Shown piece by piece: positions 40,471-49,238 of a DNA stretch of 64,000 nucleotides. How positions within the stretch are numbered: position 1 is the stretch's first letter; each line of letters begins with the position of its first letter. The position numbers and the translations under genes are program-made. Origin of the DNA: a virus. The notes under the pieces are model-generated. The model saw nothing but the letters and a program-made list of their open reading frames with translations. It was not told the origin of the DNA and did not search any database. The stretch is from positions 192,279 to 256,278 of IMG/VR virus record IMGVR_UViG_3300005613_000001; one strand, 5' to 3'.

Positions 40471-42105
40471 CTATGTATTGGCTATGAAACGACTTACATT
40501 CGGCTCAGCCCATTTATTTTCGTACTCATCACGCGACATTACACGCACATTGTCTTCAGACTTGGGATCGTCACATATATAAACAATCTCCTGATTGTCA
40601 CCGTCTCTTGTGGATAATAAAACAGAGTTCTTCCAAATATTACAAATTGAAACCATAACGGCTCTTGCATAAGGCTCATGTAGTGGTCTGCCGTCCCATG
40701 TGTGTTCTAACAAAAATGTTCCACGACCACGATGGTTTGGATCAACCAAACGAATATGAGGCTGTCCACCATTCAAATAACTCTTAAGAAGCTTCTTTTT
40801 AATTTGTTGATAATCCTTACTGACTATGACATACTCGCCCTTTGGGGTTTTTTCCCACTCAAAGAATTCATTCTCATTACAAAAATCTTCTGTAAAGAAT
40901 TCGGAAATAGCCATAAAGTCATCATAGCACTTTCTGACTTCAAAAATCTTCTCTTTCCCTAAACCCAACTCTTTATCCCAATCTTCTCTTTCTTTTAAAT
41001 TGTCACATGATTCGTACTCTTCTCCAAACCTTCCTTTATTCCACCTATCTTCTATATCTTGGAATATTTGGAATCCTAATTTGTATGGATTCAAAGAATA
41101 CTTGCCACCCATAACCATCATTCTAGCCTTGGCATATTCTACTATACCGCAGTCTTCACCTTCCTGCCCCAAAGCTGCCATTCCGTTGCAAGCCAAAACT
41201 TCATAATCAACCTTAGAAGCCCAGCCCTCATTCATCATCTTGGTTCTAATTTGGGGAGAAAAATACTCCGCCTCCTCATGAAGCATGGCAATAATATCCG
41301 CCTGCCATTGTTTAAGGGGCGCATTGTCTCTGAGATAGCCTAAAATATCTCGGGAAGGAGAAGTAAACAATTCTAATTGTTCGGCAATTTCAGCCTTCTT
41401 TATTCTCTCTTGCTCCTTCTTCTTCCACGCCTCCGTATTAATCCAATCTTCCATATAATCCCGTTCCTCATCAACTTTGAGGCGGCGGGCGTTATGGTAT
41501 CTCCTTTTGTCTTTAAATTCTGTCTTCTTTTTATGCGTTTGCTTAGTTTTAGCAGGATCAATTAGATTCTCTAGCCTTAGAACATGATCAATAAACTCCA
41601 TCACTCGTTCTTTGCCCCACCGAGCCATATACTTTCTAATTCTCATACCATTATTTGCCATTTTGTTCATCATATTAGTATCGGTATGAGAAAAATAAAC
41701 ATTGTTCTTGAAGAAGTCATTATGTCCTAGAGCATGTGCAACCACCATCACATTATCAACAAAAGTATTACTGCTAAGACAATAGATGTAGCAAGGGTTG
41801 GTATTAATAACCAACTCCGCGATACGGCGACTTCCAATGTCATATCCTCTTTGGAGTTCTTCGTATTCCATTCCAAATTTCCAGTGAGGATACCTAACAG
41901 GGAACCCATAATATGCTGCAATTTCACTAATTTCGTCATCTCGCAACACTTCAACTACGGCAGGATAAAAGTCACAACCGTAATCCCTAACCCCTTGAAA
42001 AATCTTAGGGAGTTGTTTTTTAAGCTCTTCCGGCAAGCTTGCACCAGGAACAGTATTGTCCCCGATAAGCAATGACGATCCCATCAATGATCTTAAACTT
42101 GGCAT
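40471..42105 (-). CDS. SpoVR-family protein
   Basis: The 544-residue product shows the family features: PVRYPHWKFGMEYEEL and INTNPCYIYCLSSNTF followed by VVAHALGHNDFFKNN, and LEHTWDGRPLHEPYA near the end. SpoVR (YcgB in E. coli) works with PrkA and DUF444 in stress and sporulation. Its biochemical activity is unknown. The stop-start overlap with DUF444 is one base (TAATG), showing tight coupling. It follows DUF444 in the usual order. Confidence 0.92.
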   Translation of the reverse strand: MPSLRSLMGSSLLIGDNTVPGASLPEELKKQLPKIFQGVRDYGCDFYPAVVEVLRDDEISEIAAYYGFPVRYPHWKFGMEYEELQRGYDIGSRRIAELVINTNPCYIYCLSSNTFVDNVMVVAHALGHNDFFKNNVYFSHTDTNMMNKMANNGMRIRKYMARWGKERVMEFIDHVLRLENLIDPAKTKQTHKKKTEFKDKRRYHNARRLKVDEERDYMEDWINTEAWKKKEQERIKKAEIAEQLELFTSPSRDILGYLRDNAPLKQWQADIIAMLHEEAEYFSPQIRTKMMNEGWASKVDYEVLACNGMAALGQEGEDCGIVEYAKARMMVMGGKYSLNPYKLGFQIFQDIEDRWNKGRFGEEYESCDNLKEREDWDKELGLGKEKIFEVRKCYDDFMAISEFFTEDFCNENEFFEWEKTPKGEYVIVSKDYQQIKKKLLKSYLNGGQPHIRLVDPNHRGRGTFLLEHTWDGRPLHEPYARAVMVSICNIWKNSVLLSTRDGDNQEIVYICDDPKSEDNVRVMSRDEYENKWAEPNVSRFIANT

Positions 42106-43334
42106 TATAATCCCTGAACTTGAACTTTAATTTTTTGTCTCCCCAGAAGGTCTTTGATTGCCTTCTGGATTCCTTCATTTCTCTCATCTTCACTCATAGA
42201 TGGAGAACCATACCCGAGCGTAAAGCCCTTCTGTTTTTCTTCAGGGCCGACTCCTGTAAGCCTCACTTGCTCCCCGTCTAAATAACCTTCTTCAACCTTC
42301 TTGTGTACAAACTGTTTTAAGCTGCCCTCGTAATTCCAAGGTAGAACTTGGGTTATTCCTACAAAATTGGCTATATTGGGAGGAAACTTCTCTTTGATAA
42401 CTTGACAAAACCTATCATTATCATTATCCCAATTTTCACCATCAGAAAAGTAAAATAGGTAAATGTTCCACTTCTCGGGAGGAAAACGATATTTTAATTG
42501 TTTAGCAATCAAACTTAATGCTGATGAGCATTTAGTCCCGCCTCCATAACGATACTTATAGAATTTCTCCTCATCTACCTCTTGAGCTTCTGTATCATGT
42601 ACGAAGTAACACCGTTCTGTTTTCTTATAGAAACTACGAATCCAAACATCAATCCACCAAGACATATCAGATACAATATCACATTTAAAATCATTCATTG
42701 AGTATGAACAATCTCTTGCAAAAAAGATAACCGCATTGCTAGATGGCTTCTTCAACACTTTGTATTGCCTATACCTAAAATCGCTGTTTATAGGCGTAAT
42801 CATCCTTACCTTTTCGACCATTCCAGGTATTGCGTGCAGCTTATCCGCCTCCCCTACTTGCACCAGCCTTTGATAAGCCTTCATGAGTGTGCGTTTCATA
42901 TGTCGTAGAGAATGGGGGCCTGTTAATGAAATGTCATTATACTTATACTCAGTTTCCTCAAAGGTCTGATTTTCCTTTGGTTTAAGATTAGGAAGCTGAA
43001 GCTCATCTTGCATGAATTTTAAGATGTGTTCCAAATCAATTTGGAGTTCAATTCCTTCATTGTGTTGATCTCCTGGCTTGTTGCCTTTCCCTGGCTGTGG
43101 GTCACGACCAATCACATCTCCTGGTTTGCCGGGGCCTCTCCCAACCCCTATTTTATTATCCCCGTATTTAAACCGAGGAATAGCAATCCTATCGATTGGG
43201 ATGCCAATTTTACCACCCTTAGCCCTTTGGCGAAATATTGTGCCTTTTGACATGTATTTGCGTATAGCTTTGCGGGCGCGACCTTCCACAACATCCCTAA
43301 AGTGTTTGTGGTCTTCTTCTACTCTTCTTGGCAT
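42105..43334 (-). CDS. DUF444 (YeaH/YhbH) von Willebrand A-like protein
   Basis: The 409-residue product has the YeaH layout: basic N terminus (KAIRKYMSKGTIF), then GDxIGRGxGxGKG-like low-complexity (HKNEGIELQI region) and a vWA metal site ARDCSYSMND. It is usually an adaptor between PrkA and SpoVR. It lies after a strong terminator that separates it from PrkA, and overlaps SpoVR by one base. Confidence 0.92.
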   Translation of the reverse strand: MPRRVEEDHKHFRDVVEGRARKAIRKYMSKGTIFRQRAKGGKIGIPIDRIAIPRFKYGDNKIGVGRGPGKPGDVIGRDPQPGKGNKPGDQHNEGIELQIDLEHILKFMQDELQLPNLKPKENQTFEETEYKYNDISLTGPHSLRHMKRTLMKAYQRLVQVGEADKLHAIPGMVEKVRMITPINSDFRYRQYKVLKKPSSNAVIFFARDCSYSMNDFKCDIVSDMSWWIDVWIRSFYKKTERCYFVHDTEAQEVDEEKFYKYRYGGGTKCSSALSLIAKQLKYRFPPEKWNIYLFYFSDGENWDNDNDRFCQVIKEKFPPNIANFVGITQVLPWNYEGSLKQFVHKKVEEGYLDGEQVRLTGVGPEEKQKGFTLGYGSPSMSEDERNEGIQKAIKDLLGRQKIKVQVQGL

Positions 43335-43348
43335 TTCCTTGTCCTTTT

Positions 43349-43412
43349 AAAAAAAGGGCGTGATCTCTCTGTATAATCAAGGATGAAATATAAAAATCGA
43401 GAGACCACGCCC
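43349..43412 (-). terminator. long-stem terminator between PrkA and DUF444
   Basis: GGGCGTGGTCTCTC and GAGAGATCACGCCC pair over 14 bp (one G-U), with a loop of about 29 bases, followed on the minus strand by a run of T. It lies 9 bases after the PrkA stop and just before the DUF444 ribosome site. It may end most PrkA mRNA, with DUF444-SpoVR made by readthrough or from a separate start. Confidence 0.75.
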
Positions 43413-43421
43413 AAACCCTAT

Positions 43422-45509
43422 CTATTCATCTTCTTCCGCTAAATTTCCCCTCGCAAAAATACTCCCAACATGATCCAATACATCGGAGGCAGACTTTTCA
43501 TTGTAACCAAAATCTTTAATGAGCCTCGTCTTAATAGCATCGATCTTCTCTTGTAGGTCAGGATCAACAACAGCAGCACCGCTAACATTTAATGCACTCA
43601 ACTTAATGTGATCCTTTGTATCCTCAAACAATTTAGCTTGAAGTGCTTTCTTGAGTTCGGGGTTGGAGTCCCAAGTGAATTTCTTCCCTTTATTCGCCAA
43701 ATCACCCATGAACGCTGCTAATGTAACTCTGAAGTCCTCAGCACCCGTACCTGGAATATTGATCTTCTCTTCAATGCTTCTCATCAACTGCTCATTGGGC
43801 TCTTCCTCCCTACCAGTATAAGGATTTAACACCTTTGATTCATTAATGGAAGCCATCATATTATCAATATAATTGCTGCACAATCTGACAATTGCAGTCT
43901 TATCCGACACAAGGGCTTTCTGAACTTCATTCTTCAATATATCATCCAATTCTTTAATAGCTAAATCAGCACATTCTACATATCGCTTCAACCTCTCTTT
44001 ATCACTATACAAAGAATTGTGCTTCAAGCCTGATTTGAGTTCATTCATCACCATAAAGGGATTTACATAATCGTAATTATCACTCAGGCAATTGGAAATC
44101 TTATCCTGAACGTATCGGGCACTAATCCCACCAACCATACCCTCTTCGTCCTGCTTCTCCTTAATTTCCTTAACCTTATCCTCAGTCCATCCAGGCATAG
44201 CCCGACCGTCGTATAATTTGACCTTCTTGACCAAATCGCCAATCTCCTCATTATCTTTGAGGCGGCTTAAAATGGCGAATAAGCCCGCAATTTCCAAGGT
44301 ATGTGGAGCCACATGCTGCTTTACTTTGCCTTCGCCATAATCCTGTTCATAGACCTTCATCTCCTGTGACCATTCAAGCAGATAAGGCACATCAATCTTA
44401 AAGGTTCGGTCACGCAACGCCTCCATAAATTGATCTTCCTGCAATTTAACAAATTCAGGATTATTGGTGTGCCCAAGAAGAACTGTATCAATACCAATCT
44501 GGGGGAATTTCTTAGGCTTGATTTGCTGCTCTTGGGTAGCACCTAACAAGTCATAAAGGAATTCTTTTTGAAGCTTTAAGATTTCAATGAACTCCACCAT
44601 TCCCCTAGAACCAACACAAAATTCCCCATCAAAATTAAATGCTCGGGGATCGGAGTCACTACCAAAGTGGGCAATCTTGCTCCAATTGATATCTCCGGTT
44701 AGTTCCGTGGAGTCTTGATTTTTTTCATCCTTGGGCTGGAAGGTTGCAATGCCCACACGATCAGCTTCCGAGTGTACCTTTCTAATCACCCTAATGTGAC
44801 CGTCTAACACTTTTTGAAGATCGCCATTGTAACGGTTCAATAATTCCTTCATGTACTTCTTACACCGGGGATTTAACGAACCCATAATCCTCAAACCATA
44901 AAGCCCAATCCTGTCTTCCTCAGGGGTTAATTCATGCAAGCGATTATTCAATCCACCCAAAACCTCTTGTTGTAATTCCGCAGGGAGCAACTTCAAAGGT
45001 TCATCGTTCATTGGGCATTCATCTACATCATTTGTAGCAATGCCCTTCTGTCCCGTAGGAAGATCAACCCACTTAAATGTATACCAAGCCCCATCATCCG
45101 TGCGGGAGTATCTTTCTAACCCTCTTTTTAAGAGGCGGCAGATAGTGGATTTTGAAGACCCAACAGGTCCGTGGAAAAGTAAAATTCTTTTCTCAGGACC
45201 ATACCCCCCAGCAGCACCACGAATGAATCTAACAAAATTATTTAAAGTTTCCTCAAGTCCAAAAATGGGGATCTCTGGATCGTCAAAGAAGTGATAATTG
45301 GTATATGTGTGACGATACTTCTGAAACTTAGAAGTCCCCCCTGCCATTATCATGTCGTATATTCTTTGGTAGGCTGTGCGGATAAGGCGGGGTCGGTCAT
45401 TCACCCGATTAAGGTACTCAGAGAATGACATCTCCTCATTCAACGCACAAAACTGTTCTCGATTAAATTTGCCAAGTAGTTGCGAATAGCTGTTATTTTC
45501 AGGTTCCAT
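43422..45509 (-). CDS. PrkA-family serine/AAA+ protein kinase (YeaG-like)
   Basis: The 695-residue product has the AAA+ Walker A GPVGSSKS at residues 114-121, Walker B-like acidic run (DVDECPMNDEPLKLLP) and the C-terminal PrkA region. It is longer than E. coli YeaG (644). PrkA phosphorylates or unfolds clients and acts with YeaH and YcgB. The phage form keeps the GTxKFxxYRHTY-like early motif. Its start overlaps a TATAAATA-like sequence. Confidence 0.92.
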   Translation of the reverse strand: MEPENNSYSQLLGKFNREQFCALNEEMSFSEYLNRVNDRPRLIRTAYQRIYDMIMAGGTSKFQKYRHTYTNYHFFDDPEIPIFGLEETLNNFVRFIRGAAGGYGPEKRILLFHGPVGSSKSTICRLLKRGLERYSRTDDGAWYTFKWVDLPTGQKGIATNDVDECPMNDEPLKLLPAELQQEVLGGLNNRLHELTPEEDRIGLYGLRIMGSLNPRCKKYMKELLNRYNGDLQKVLDGHIRVIRKVHSEADRVGIATFQPKDEKNQDSTELTGDINWSKIAHFGSDSDPRAFNFDGEFCVGSRGMVEFIEILKLQKEFLYDLLGATQEQQIKPKKFPQIGIDTVLLGHTNNPEFVKLQEDQFMEALRDRTFKIDVPYLLEWSQEMKVYEQDYGEGKVKQHVAPHTLEIAGLFAILSRLKDNEEIGDLVKKVKLYDGRAMPGWTEDKVKEIKEKQDEEGMVGGISARYVQDKISNCLSDNYDYVNPFMVMNELKSGLKHNSLYSDKERLKRYVECADLAIKELDDILKNEVQKALVSDKTAIVRLCSNYIDNMMASINESKVLNPYTGREEEPNEQLMRSIEEKINIPGTGAEDFRVTLAAFMGDLANKGKKFTWDSNPELKKALQAKLFEDTKDHIKLSALNVSGAAVVDPDLQEKIDAIKTRLIKDFGYNEKSASDVLDHVGSIFARGNLAEEDE

Positions 45510-45578
45510 ATTTATATCCTTGTTAGTGGGGCTTCAACAACCGGATTATATTAAAATAATAGGGTTAGGTCAAGAATA

Positions 45579-45917
45579 TTATTTAACTTCTCCAAAATGT
45601 TTGCCGCTGGAGATGTCATCTATGTTGTTATATGGGGTTGGACCTACGTGTGACAACTCTTCGGCCATTTTTCGTTGATCTCTTACACCACCATCTTTTT
45701 CCATTTGGTGATGGTAACGAAGATCATGAGAAGCTGCGTATTTTTTAGTGCCTTCGGGGTTGGTGAAGGTCATCGTACACGCAGAAACCTTAAGAATTTT
45801 TGCTTTAGAATTACATTCAGGACAACAAACTTTAGAATACTTGCCAGTTTCATCATAAGCAGCCAACTCTTCATAGTCATTGTCGCATTTCTTGCATTTA
45901 AACTCATACATCGGCAT
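45579..45917 (-). CDS. FmdB-like zinc-ribbon protein
   Basis: The 112-residue product begins MPMYEFKCKKCDNDYEEL and has CCPEC, matching FmdB-type zinc ribbons (two CxxC). The rest is charged and unstructured. FmdB-like proteins act as small regulators. It overlaps the next gene by 14 bases. Confidence 0.75.
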   Translation of the reverse strand: MPMYEFKCKKCDNDYEELAAYDETGKYSKVCCPECNSKAKILKVSACTMTFTNPEGTKKYAASHDLRYHHQMEKDGGVRDQRKMAEELSHVGPTPYNNIDDISSGKHFGEVK

Positions 45918-46215
45918 TTTTCTTGTCCTTTTCCTTCACTTCTATAAGCAATTTATCAAACACCATATACGCCTTGCCAATCATTCTTAACTTGGTTTTA
46001 AAAGAGTAGAATCTCCACCAAATAGACTTCTCTAACATTTTAATTGATGTTTGAAGTAGCTTTAAATTCAAATTATTTTCCTCTATCTCTAGCTGCATCG
46101 CGTGGAGAAGTTCTTCTTTATACCCTTCTTCATCTAAAAATTCCCCCTCATCATCAAAAAACCTATCAACCTCATGCCTAAATTCATCATTATCTTCATA
46201 ATCAAAATTTCTCAT
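45904..46215 (-). CDS. hypothetical helical protein, 103 residues
   Basis: I do not recognise this protein. The N-terminal half is acidic (FFDDEGEFLDEEGYKEELL) and the C-terminal half basic. I choose the ATG at 46215, preceded by an AGGA site and 3 bases after the stop of the 165-residue gene; an earlier in-frame ATG would overlap that gene by 58 bases. Confidence 0.55.
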   Translation of the reverse strand: MRNFDYEDNDEFRHEVDRFFDDEGEFLDEEGYKEELLHAMQLEIEENNLNLKLLQTSIKMLEKSIWWRFYSFKTKLRMIGKAYMVFDKLLIEVKEKDKKNADV

Positions 46216-46217
46216 GT

Positions 46218-46715
46218 TTATCCTATCATTGAATAGATGGGGTACAACTTTCTCCACAATTCTAATATCTTCCATTCATTCACTGCCATGCTTTCCTTCC
46301 GAAAGTTCGCCACCCGGATAAAGGGAGCCTCAATGCTATTTATCCATTCGGCTAATATAAAATTACCGCATCTCTCATTATAACGCGCAAAGGTAGCAAC
46401 CTCATCAGATGTGGCTTCACAAACCTCAAACCCCCTCCACTCCCTCACGGCCATCGTATCACAATTTATTTCATAGTCATATTCATGAGTGGCAGTAGGA
46501 TTAACATAATAAAATTCTAACTCAAGCTTGACACACCATTTAAACAATTCTATTGGAGAAGATTTTGATTTATCACACAAAATCATAAACTTGGCATCAG
46601 GAAGGTTTTTTAATAAAGAATACCACGACGCCATAACCATCCAGTTATGATGGGGTAAATAGTTACACTTAATCGCAATGGTAACACCATCCCCTGTCGG
46701 GCTAATTTGCTTCAT
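46218..46715 (-). CDS. hypothetical protein, 165 residues
   Basis: I do not recognise it. The layout (MASWYSLLKNLPDAKFMILC, later FIRVANFRKESMAVNEWK) suggests an alpha/beta nucleotide- or sugar-binding fold similar to small GT-A proteins, but no DxD is obvious. It is followed by the 103-residue gene after 2 bases. Confidence 0.5.
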   Translation of the reverse strand: MKQISPTGDGVTIAIKCNYLPHHNWMVMASWYSLLKNLPDAKFMILCDKSKSSPIELFKWCVKLELEFYYVNPTATHEYDYEINCDTMAVREWRGFEVCEATSDEVATFARYNERCGNFILAEWINSIEAPFIRVANFRKESMAVNEWKILELWRKLYPIYSMIG

Positions 46716-46716
46716 A

Positions 46717-46926
46717 CTACAGCATTACTTCCTCGCCGGTTTCAGAATCAACAATGATAAAATTATCTTTGAAATCATACCAGCCTTTTAATTTCAAATA
46801 TTCATGGAAATCTTCCATTGATGCTTTTAAGTCCTTTATATTGTTACCAACAACATACGGAACGCCAGTTTGAGGGTGGCTTAAAGTCTGTCCCGTTTCC
46901 CTATTAAATAAAATATAAGTGGTCAT
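46717..46926 (-). CDS. hypothetical protein, 69 residues
   Basis: I do not recognise it. It begins MTTYILFNRETGQTLSHPQ, a form common in small phage beta proteins, and ends acidic. It abuts the 165-residue gene by one base and overlaps the 71-residue gene by 4 bases. Confidence 0.5.
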   Translation of the reverse strand: MTTYILFNRETGQTLSHPQTGVPYVVGNNIKDLKASMEDFHEYLKLKGWYDFKDNFIIVDSETGEEVML

Positions 46927-47138
46927 TTGCTTATATCTAAAGTAGTGTTGGGCGGGCGTTTTACCTTATAGAGAACGCCTGGTTTGCCAGAAATGGGATT
47001 AGGATTAGGCATAGCAGCCTTGGGGCTAACCGGCCCAGAGGGGTTGGCAGGCTTGAGAGTGACAGGGCTAGTAAGAGATATGTTCCTCTTACCGCCTCTA
47101 TTATCTTTTTCTAAGAGAAATTGCCGAAATGTCTTCAT
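46923..47138 (-). CDS. small protein with CTS-like N terminus, 71 residues
   Basis: It starts MKTFRQFLLEKD, closely like T4 internal-protein targeting sequences (MKTYxEFIxE). The rest is basic, Pro/Lys-rich and disordered. It may be a head-internal peptide. It overlaps the 104-residue gene by 4 bases. Confidence 0.6.
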   Translation of the reverse strand: MKTFRQFLLEKDNRGGKRNISLTSPVTLKPANPSGPVSPKAAMPNPNPISGKPGVLYKVKRPPNTTLDISK

Positions 47139-47449
47139 TTTACCTTCATCTTCTTCATCTTTTTCTTCATCATCATGCGGTCGCCCTCTTCCTCTTCAGC
47201 GGTTTTAGCAATAGCAGAAACAGCCTGTTTGGGAGCCACTGTTCCACCTGTATTATCCACTGCTACTTTAGCGGCTTTTGCTACTACCGTAGGATCTTGC
47301 AGCTTATCTGCCACTGTTTGTCCGGGGTTAAGATTTTTGCCTGTCAGAACCGAGTTCACCGCACCCGCCGCTGCTTTATTGGCTTGACGAGTCACTAATG
47401 GAGACATATTCTCTAATTTCTCTTTATACCACTCTCTAAATGTTTTCAT
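47135..47449 (-). CDS. protein with CTS-like N terminus, 104 residues
   Basis: The product begins MKTFREWYKEKLEN, another CTS-like motif, and continues with Ala/Val-rich helices and a basic end (MMMKKKMKKMKVK). I use the ATG at 47449, 8 bases after the HNH stop. It is adjacent to the 71-residue protein with the same start. A role inside the capsid is inferred. Confidence 0.55.
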   Translation of the reverse strand: MKTFREWYKEKLENMSPLVTRQANKAAAGAVNSVLTGKNLNPGQTVADKLQDPTVVAKAAKVAVDNTGGTVAPKQAVSAIAKTAEEEEGDRMMMKKKMKKMKVK

Positions 47450-47457
47450 ATTTCTAT

Positions 47458-47721
47458 TTAGCACTCTATAAGCTGTTCTTCTCCATCAATCTCACACAAA
47501 AGGACATGACACCCGGCAGTCGTGAAATGCTTGCCAAATATCTTAATTCTCCCAGAATGGCACTTTCTATGGCATGTGGCGCAAGCGGTCACCGTATTCC
47601 CTTTCGTATATTTACCGCCTTCTTCGCCAGGAATAATTCTATGCGTGTCAAGCAGATTATAGTCATCCTCGCCACAAAAGCAGCACTCTTTATCCACTCT
47701 CTTTTTGCTTTTCTTATCCAC
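47458..47721 (-). CDS. small HNH endonuclease
   Basis: The 87-residue product is a compact HNH/His-Me finger: CCFCGEDD, THRIIPGEEGG and VTACATCHRKCHSG, with the four zinc Cys in place. It is the third free-standing nuclease gene in the window. It lies next to the divergent 141-residue gene. Confidence 0.85.
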   Translation of the reverse strand: MDKKSKKRVDKECCFCGEDDYNLLDTHRIIPGEEGGKYTKGNTVTACATCHRKCHSGRIKIFGKHFTTAGCHVLLCEIDGEEQLIEC

Positions 47722-47759
47722 ATCTCTAATATAGTTACTTTTATAATATGGAGGTAAAA

Positions 47760-48185
47760 ATGACTGTTACATTTAAGAAAAAATTCGTATGGAAAGTAAA
47801 TGCAAAAAAAGAGGGCAAAGTCCTTTTTAAAGAATTTTGTAAAGTGCTAGCACGGCCAAATATCAAAATTGAAGAAGTAGAAATTAATGATGAATGGATT
47901 CCAGGCAAAGCAGAATGGGAACATATCAGCATCAAAATTCAAGATATCCCTCCCGACCATGATTCACACTTAACTAGCGAATTAAAAAATGCAGATGAAG
48001 TAGAATTGGAAATGTATGGCGGAGATGGCTCCCTGTTTGAAAAATGGAGTCTTAAAAATGATCTAGAAATAATTGATTGTCAATACACTCCCTATCTTGA
48101 TGATATTGATGATCGAGGCGAGATAACATATACTATTAAATACAACGACTGTTCTTACATACATAAAAATGGGTTTAAGACATGA
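47760..48185 (+). CDS. hypothetical protein, 141 residues
   Basis: I do not recognise it. The sequence is acidic-aromatic with EWEHISIKIQDIPPDHD and DIDDRGEITYTIKYNDCS. A GGAGG site is 6 bases before the ATG at 47760. It overlaps the methyltransferase by 4 bases. Confidence 0.6.
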   Translation: MTVTFKKKFVWKVNAKKEGKVLFKEFCKVLARPNIKIEEVEINDEWIPGKAEWEHISIKIQDIPPDHDSHLTSELKNADEVELEMYGGDGSLFEKWSLKNDLEIIDCQYTPYLDDIDDRGEITYTIKYNDCSYIHKNGFKT

Positions 48186-48706
48186 AATTGCATTTAGGAT
48201 GTGGAAGAAAGCATTTAGAGGGATGGGCAAATGTTGATGTGAACCCTAAAGCCAATCCCGACATTTGTTTAGATTTAAATGATGAATGGCCGTGGGATGA
48301 TAATAGCGTAGATGAAGTCTATTGCAATCATGTTTTAGAACACTTCACTCCCAGAGAATATCTTAAAATACTAGGCAAGATGTATAGAGTGTGCAAACAT
48401 GCAGCCATTTTAAGAATCAATGTCCCATATGTGTCTAATTCTAGATATAATCAAGTCAATCCCTATCACCTAACACATTTCAATGAATTCTCTTTTCATT
48501 TCTTCGATAGTAAAAAAATGAAAAAGGGACCATATCACTCTCAAACAGAAATAGAACTTAAAGAAAAGTCAATAGAACTTGTTTATTTCCCAGAGTGGAG
48601 AAACAAACCAGAAGATAAGAAAACCCACGCACGCAAACACTACTGGAATGTGGTTAAAGAAATAAAATTTGTCTTAGAAGTGGTAAAGAATTTTGGTGAT
48701 AAATAA
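48182..48706 (+). CDS. class I SAM-dependent methyltransferase
   Basis: The 174-residue product has LHLGCGRKHLEGWANVDVNP (motif I and II) and WPWDDNSVDEVYCNHVLEHF (motifs III and IV) of the Methyltransf_11 type, plus a later ILRINVPY strand. Target unknown; the neighbours suggest a glycan or protein. It is coupled to the 141-residue gene. Confidence 0.88.
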   Translation: MKLHLGCGRKHLEGWANVDVNPKANPDICLDLNDEWPWDDNSVDEVYCNHVLEHFTPREYLKILGKMYRVCKHAAILRINVPYVSNSRYNQVNPYHLTHFNEFSFHFFDSKKMKKGPYHSQTEIELKEKSIELVYFPEWRNKPEDKKTHARKHYWNVVKEIKFVLEVVKNFGDK

Positions 48707-48709
48707 CCA

Positions 48710-48717
48710 TATATAAA
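48710..48717 (+). promoter_or_regulatory. TATATAAA box upstream of the lipoprotein gene
   Basis: TATATAAA with GTA after it lies 25 bases before the ATG at 48743, leaving room for an AGGAAAGGAG ribosome site. Its spacing fits a T4-like late start about 12 bases downstream. Confidence 0.4.
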
Positions 48718-48742
48718 GTAGAACTTTAGGAAAGGAGTTTCC

Positions 48743-48940
48743 ATGTATAAAAGTTTAATTGCTTGTATAGGCGCAATGGCTCTAGTTGTAGCCATCGGTT
48801 GTTGCCCCGCCACTCAAACCTCCGTGTTTGAAGAAGAGGGTGTCAATGAAGGGCAAACCAGTGAAATTGAAAAACAATTTAAACCGGAATTCTGCCCGGA
48901 TGATAGAGAAGATTGTGAAAGAGATTGCTGCCCTAAGTAG
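48743..48940 (+). CDS. small lipoprotein, 65 residues
   Basis: A signal peptide ends in a lipobox (VVAIGCCPA, Cys at about residue 19). The mature part is acidic, ending ERDCCPK with six Cys in all. It is probably anchored in the outer or inner membrane and could act in superinfection exclusion or entry. An AAGGAG site precedes the ATG. Confidence 0.75.
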   Translation: MYKSLIACIGAMALVVAIGCCPATQTSVFEEEGVNEGQTSEIEKQFKPEFCPDDREDCERDCCPK

Positions 48941-48971
48941 TCTTAAAAACGTTTTCTAATAAATGCTGGTG

Positions 48972-49220
48972 TTAGGGAGTTCCCTCATCAGCATTTTCCG
49001 TTTCTAGCCACTCTCTAAAGGCTAATTGTGCAAACATATTGAGCGATCTATTGGGATTATCAAGAAGCTTCTTCATTTCCTTTTGTCCTGCCGTCCCTGA
49101 AAGCTTTTTCCATGCTTTCTTCCGTGCAGCGCGACTATACCTCTTAAATGAAGGCTTTAAGGCATGTGCCATATCTAAGATAGCACTGCGGATATTGGTG
49201 TCTACGCTTTTACGTTTCAT
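48972..49220 (-). CDS. hypothetical helical protein, 82 residues
   Basis: I do not recognise it. It is basic in the first two thirds (RAARKKAWKKLSG) and acidic at the end. It converges on the lipoprotein and diverges from the sulfotransferase at 49239. Confidence 0.5.
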   Translation of the reverse strand: MKRKSVDTNIRSAILDMAHALKPSFKRYSRAARKKAWKKLSGTAGQKEMKKLLDNPNRSLNMFAQLAFREWLETENADEGTP

Positions 49221-49238
49221 AATACCCTATATACTAAA

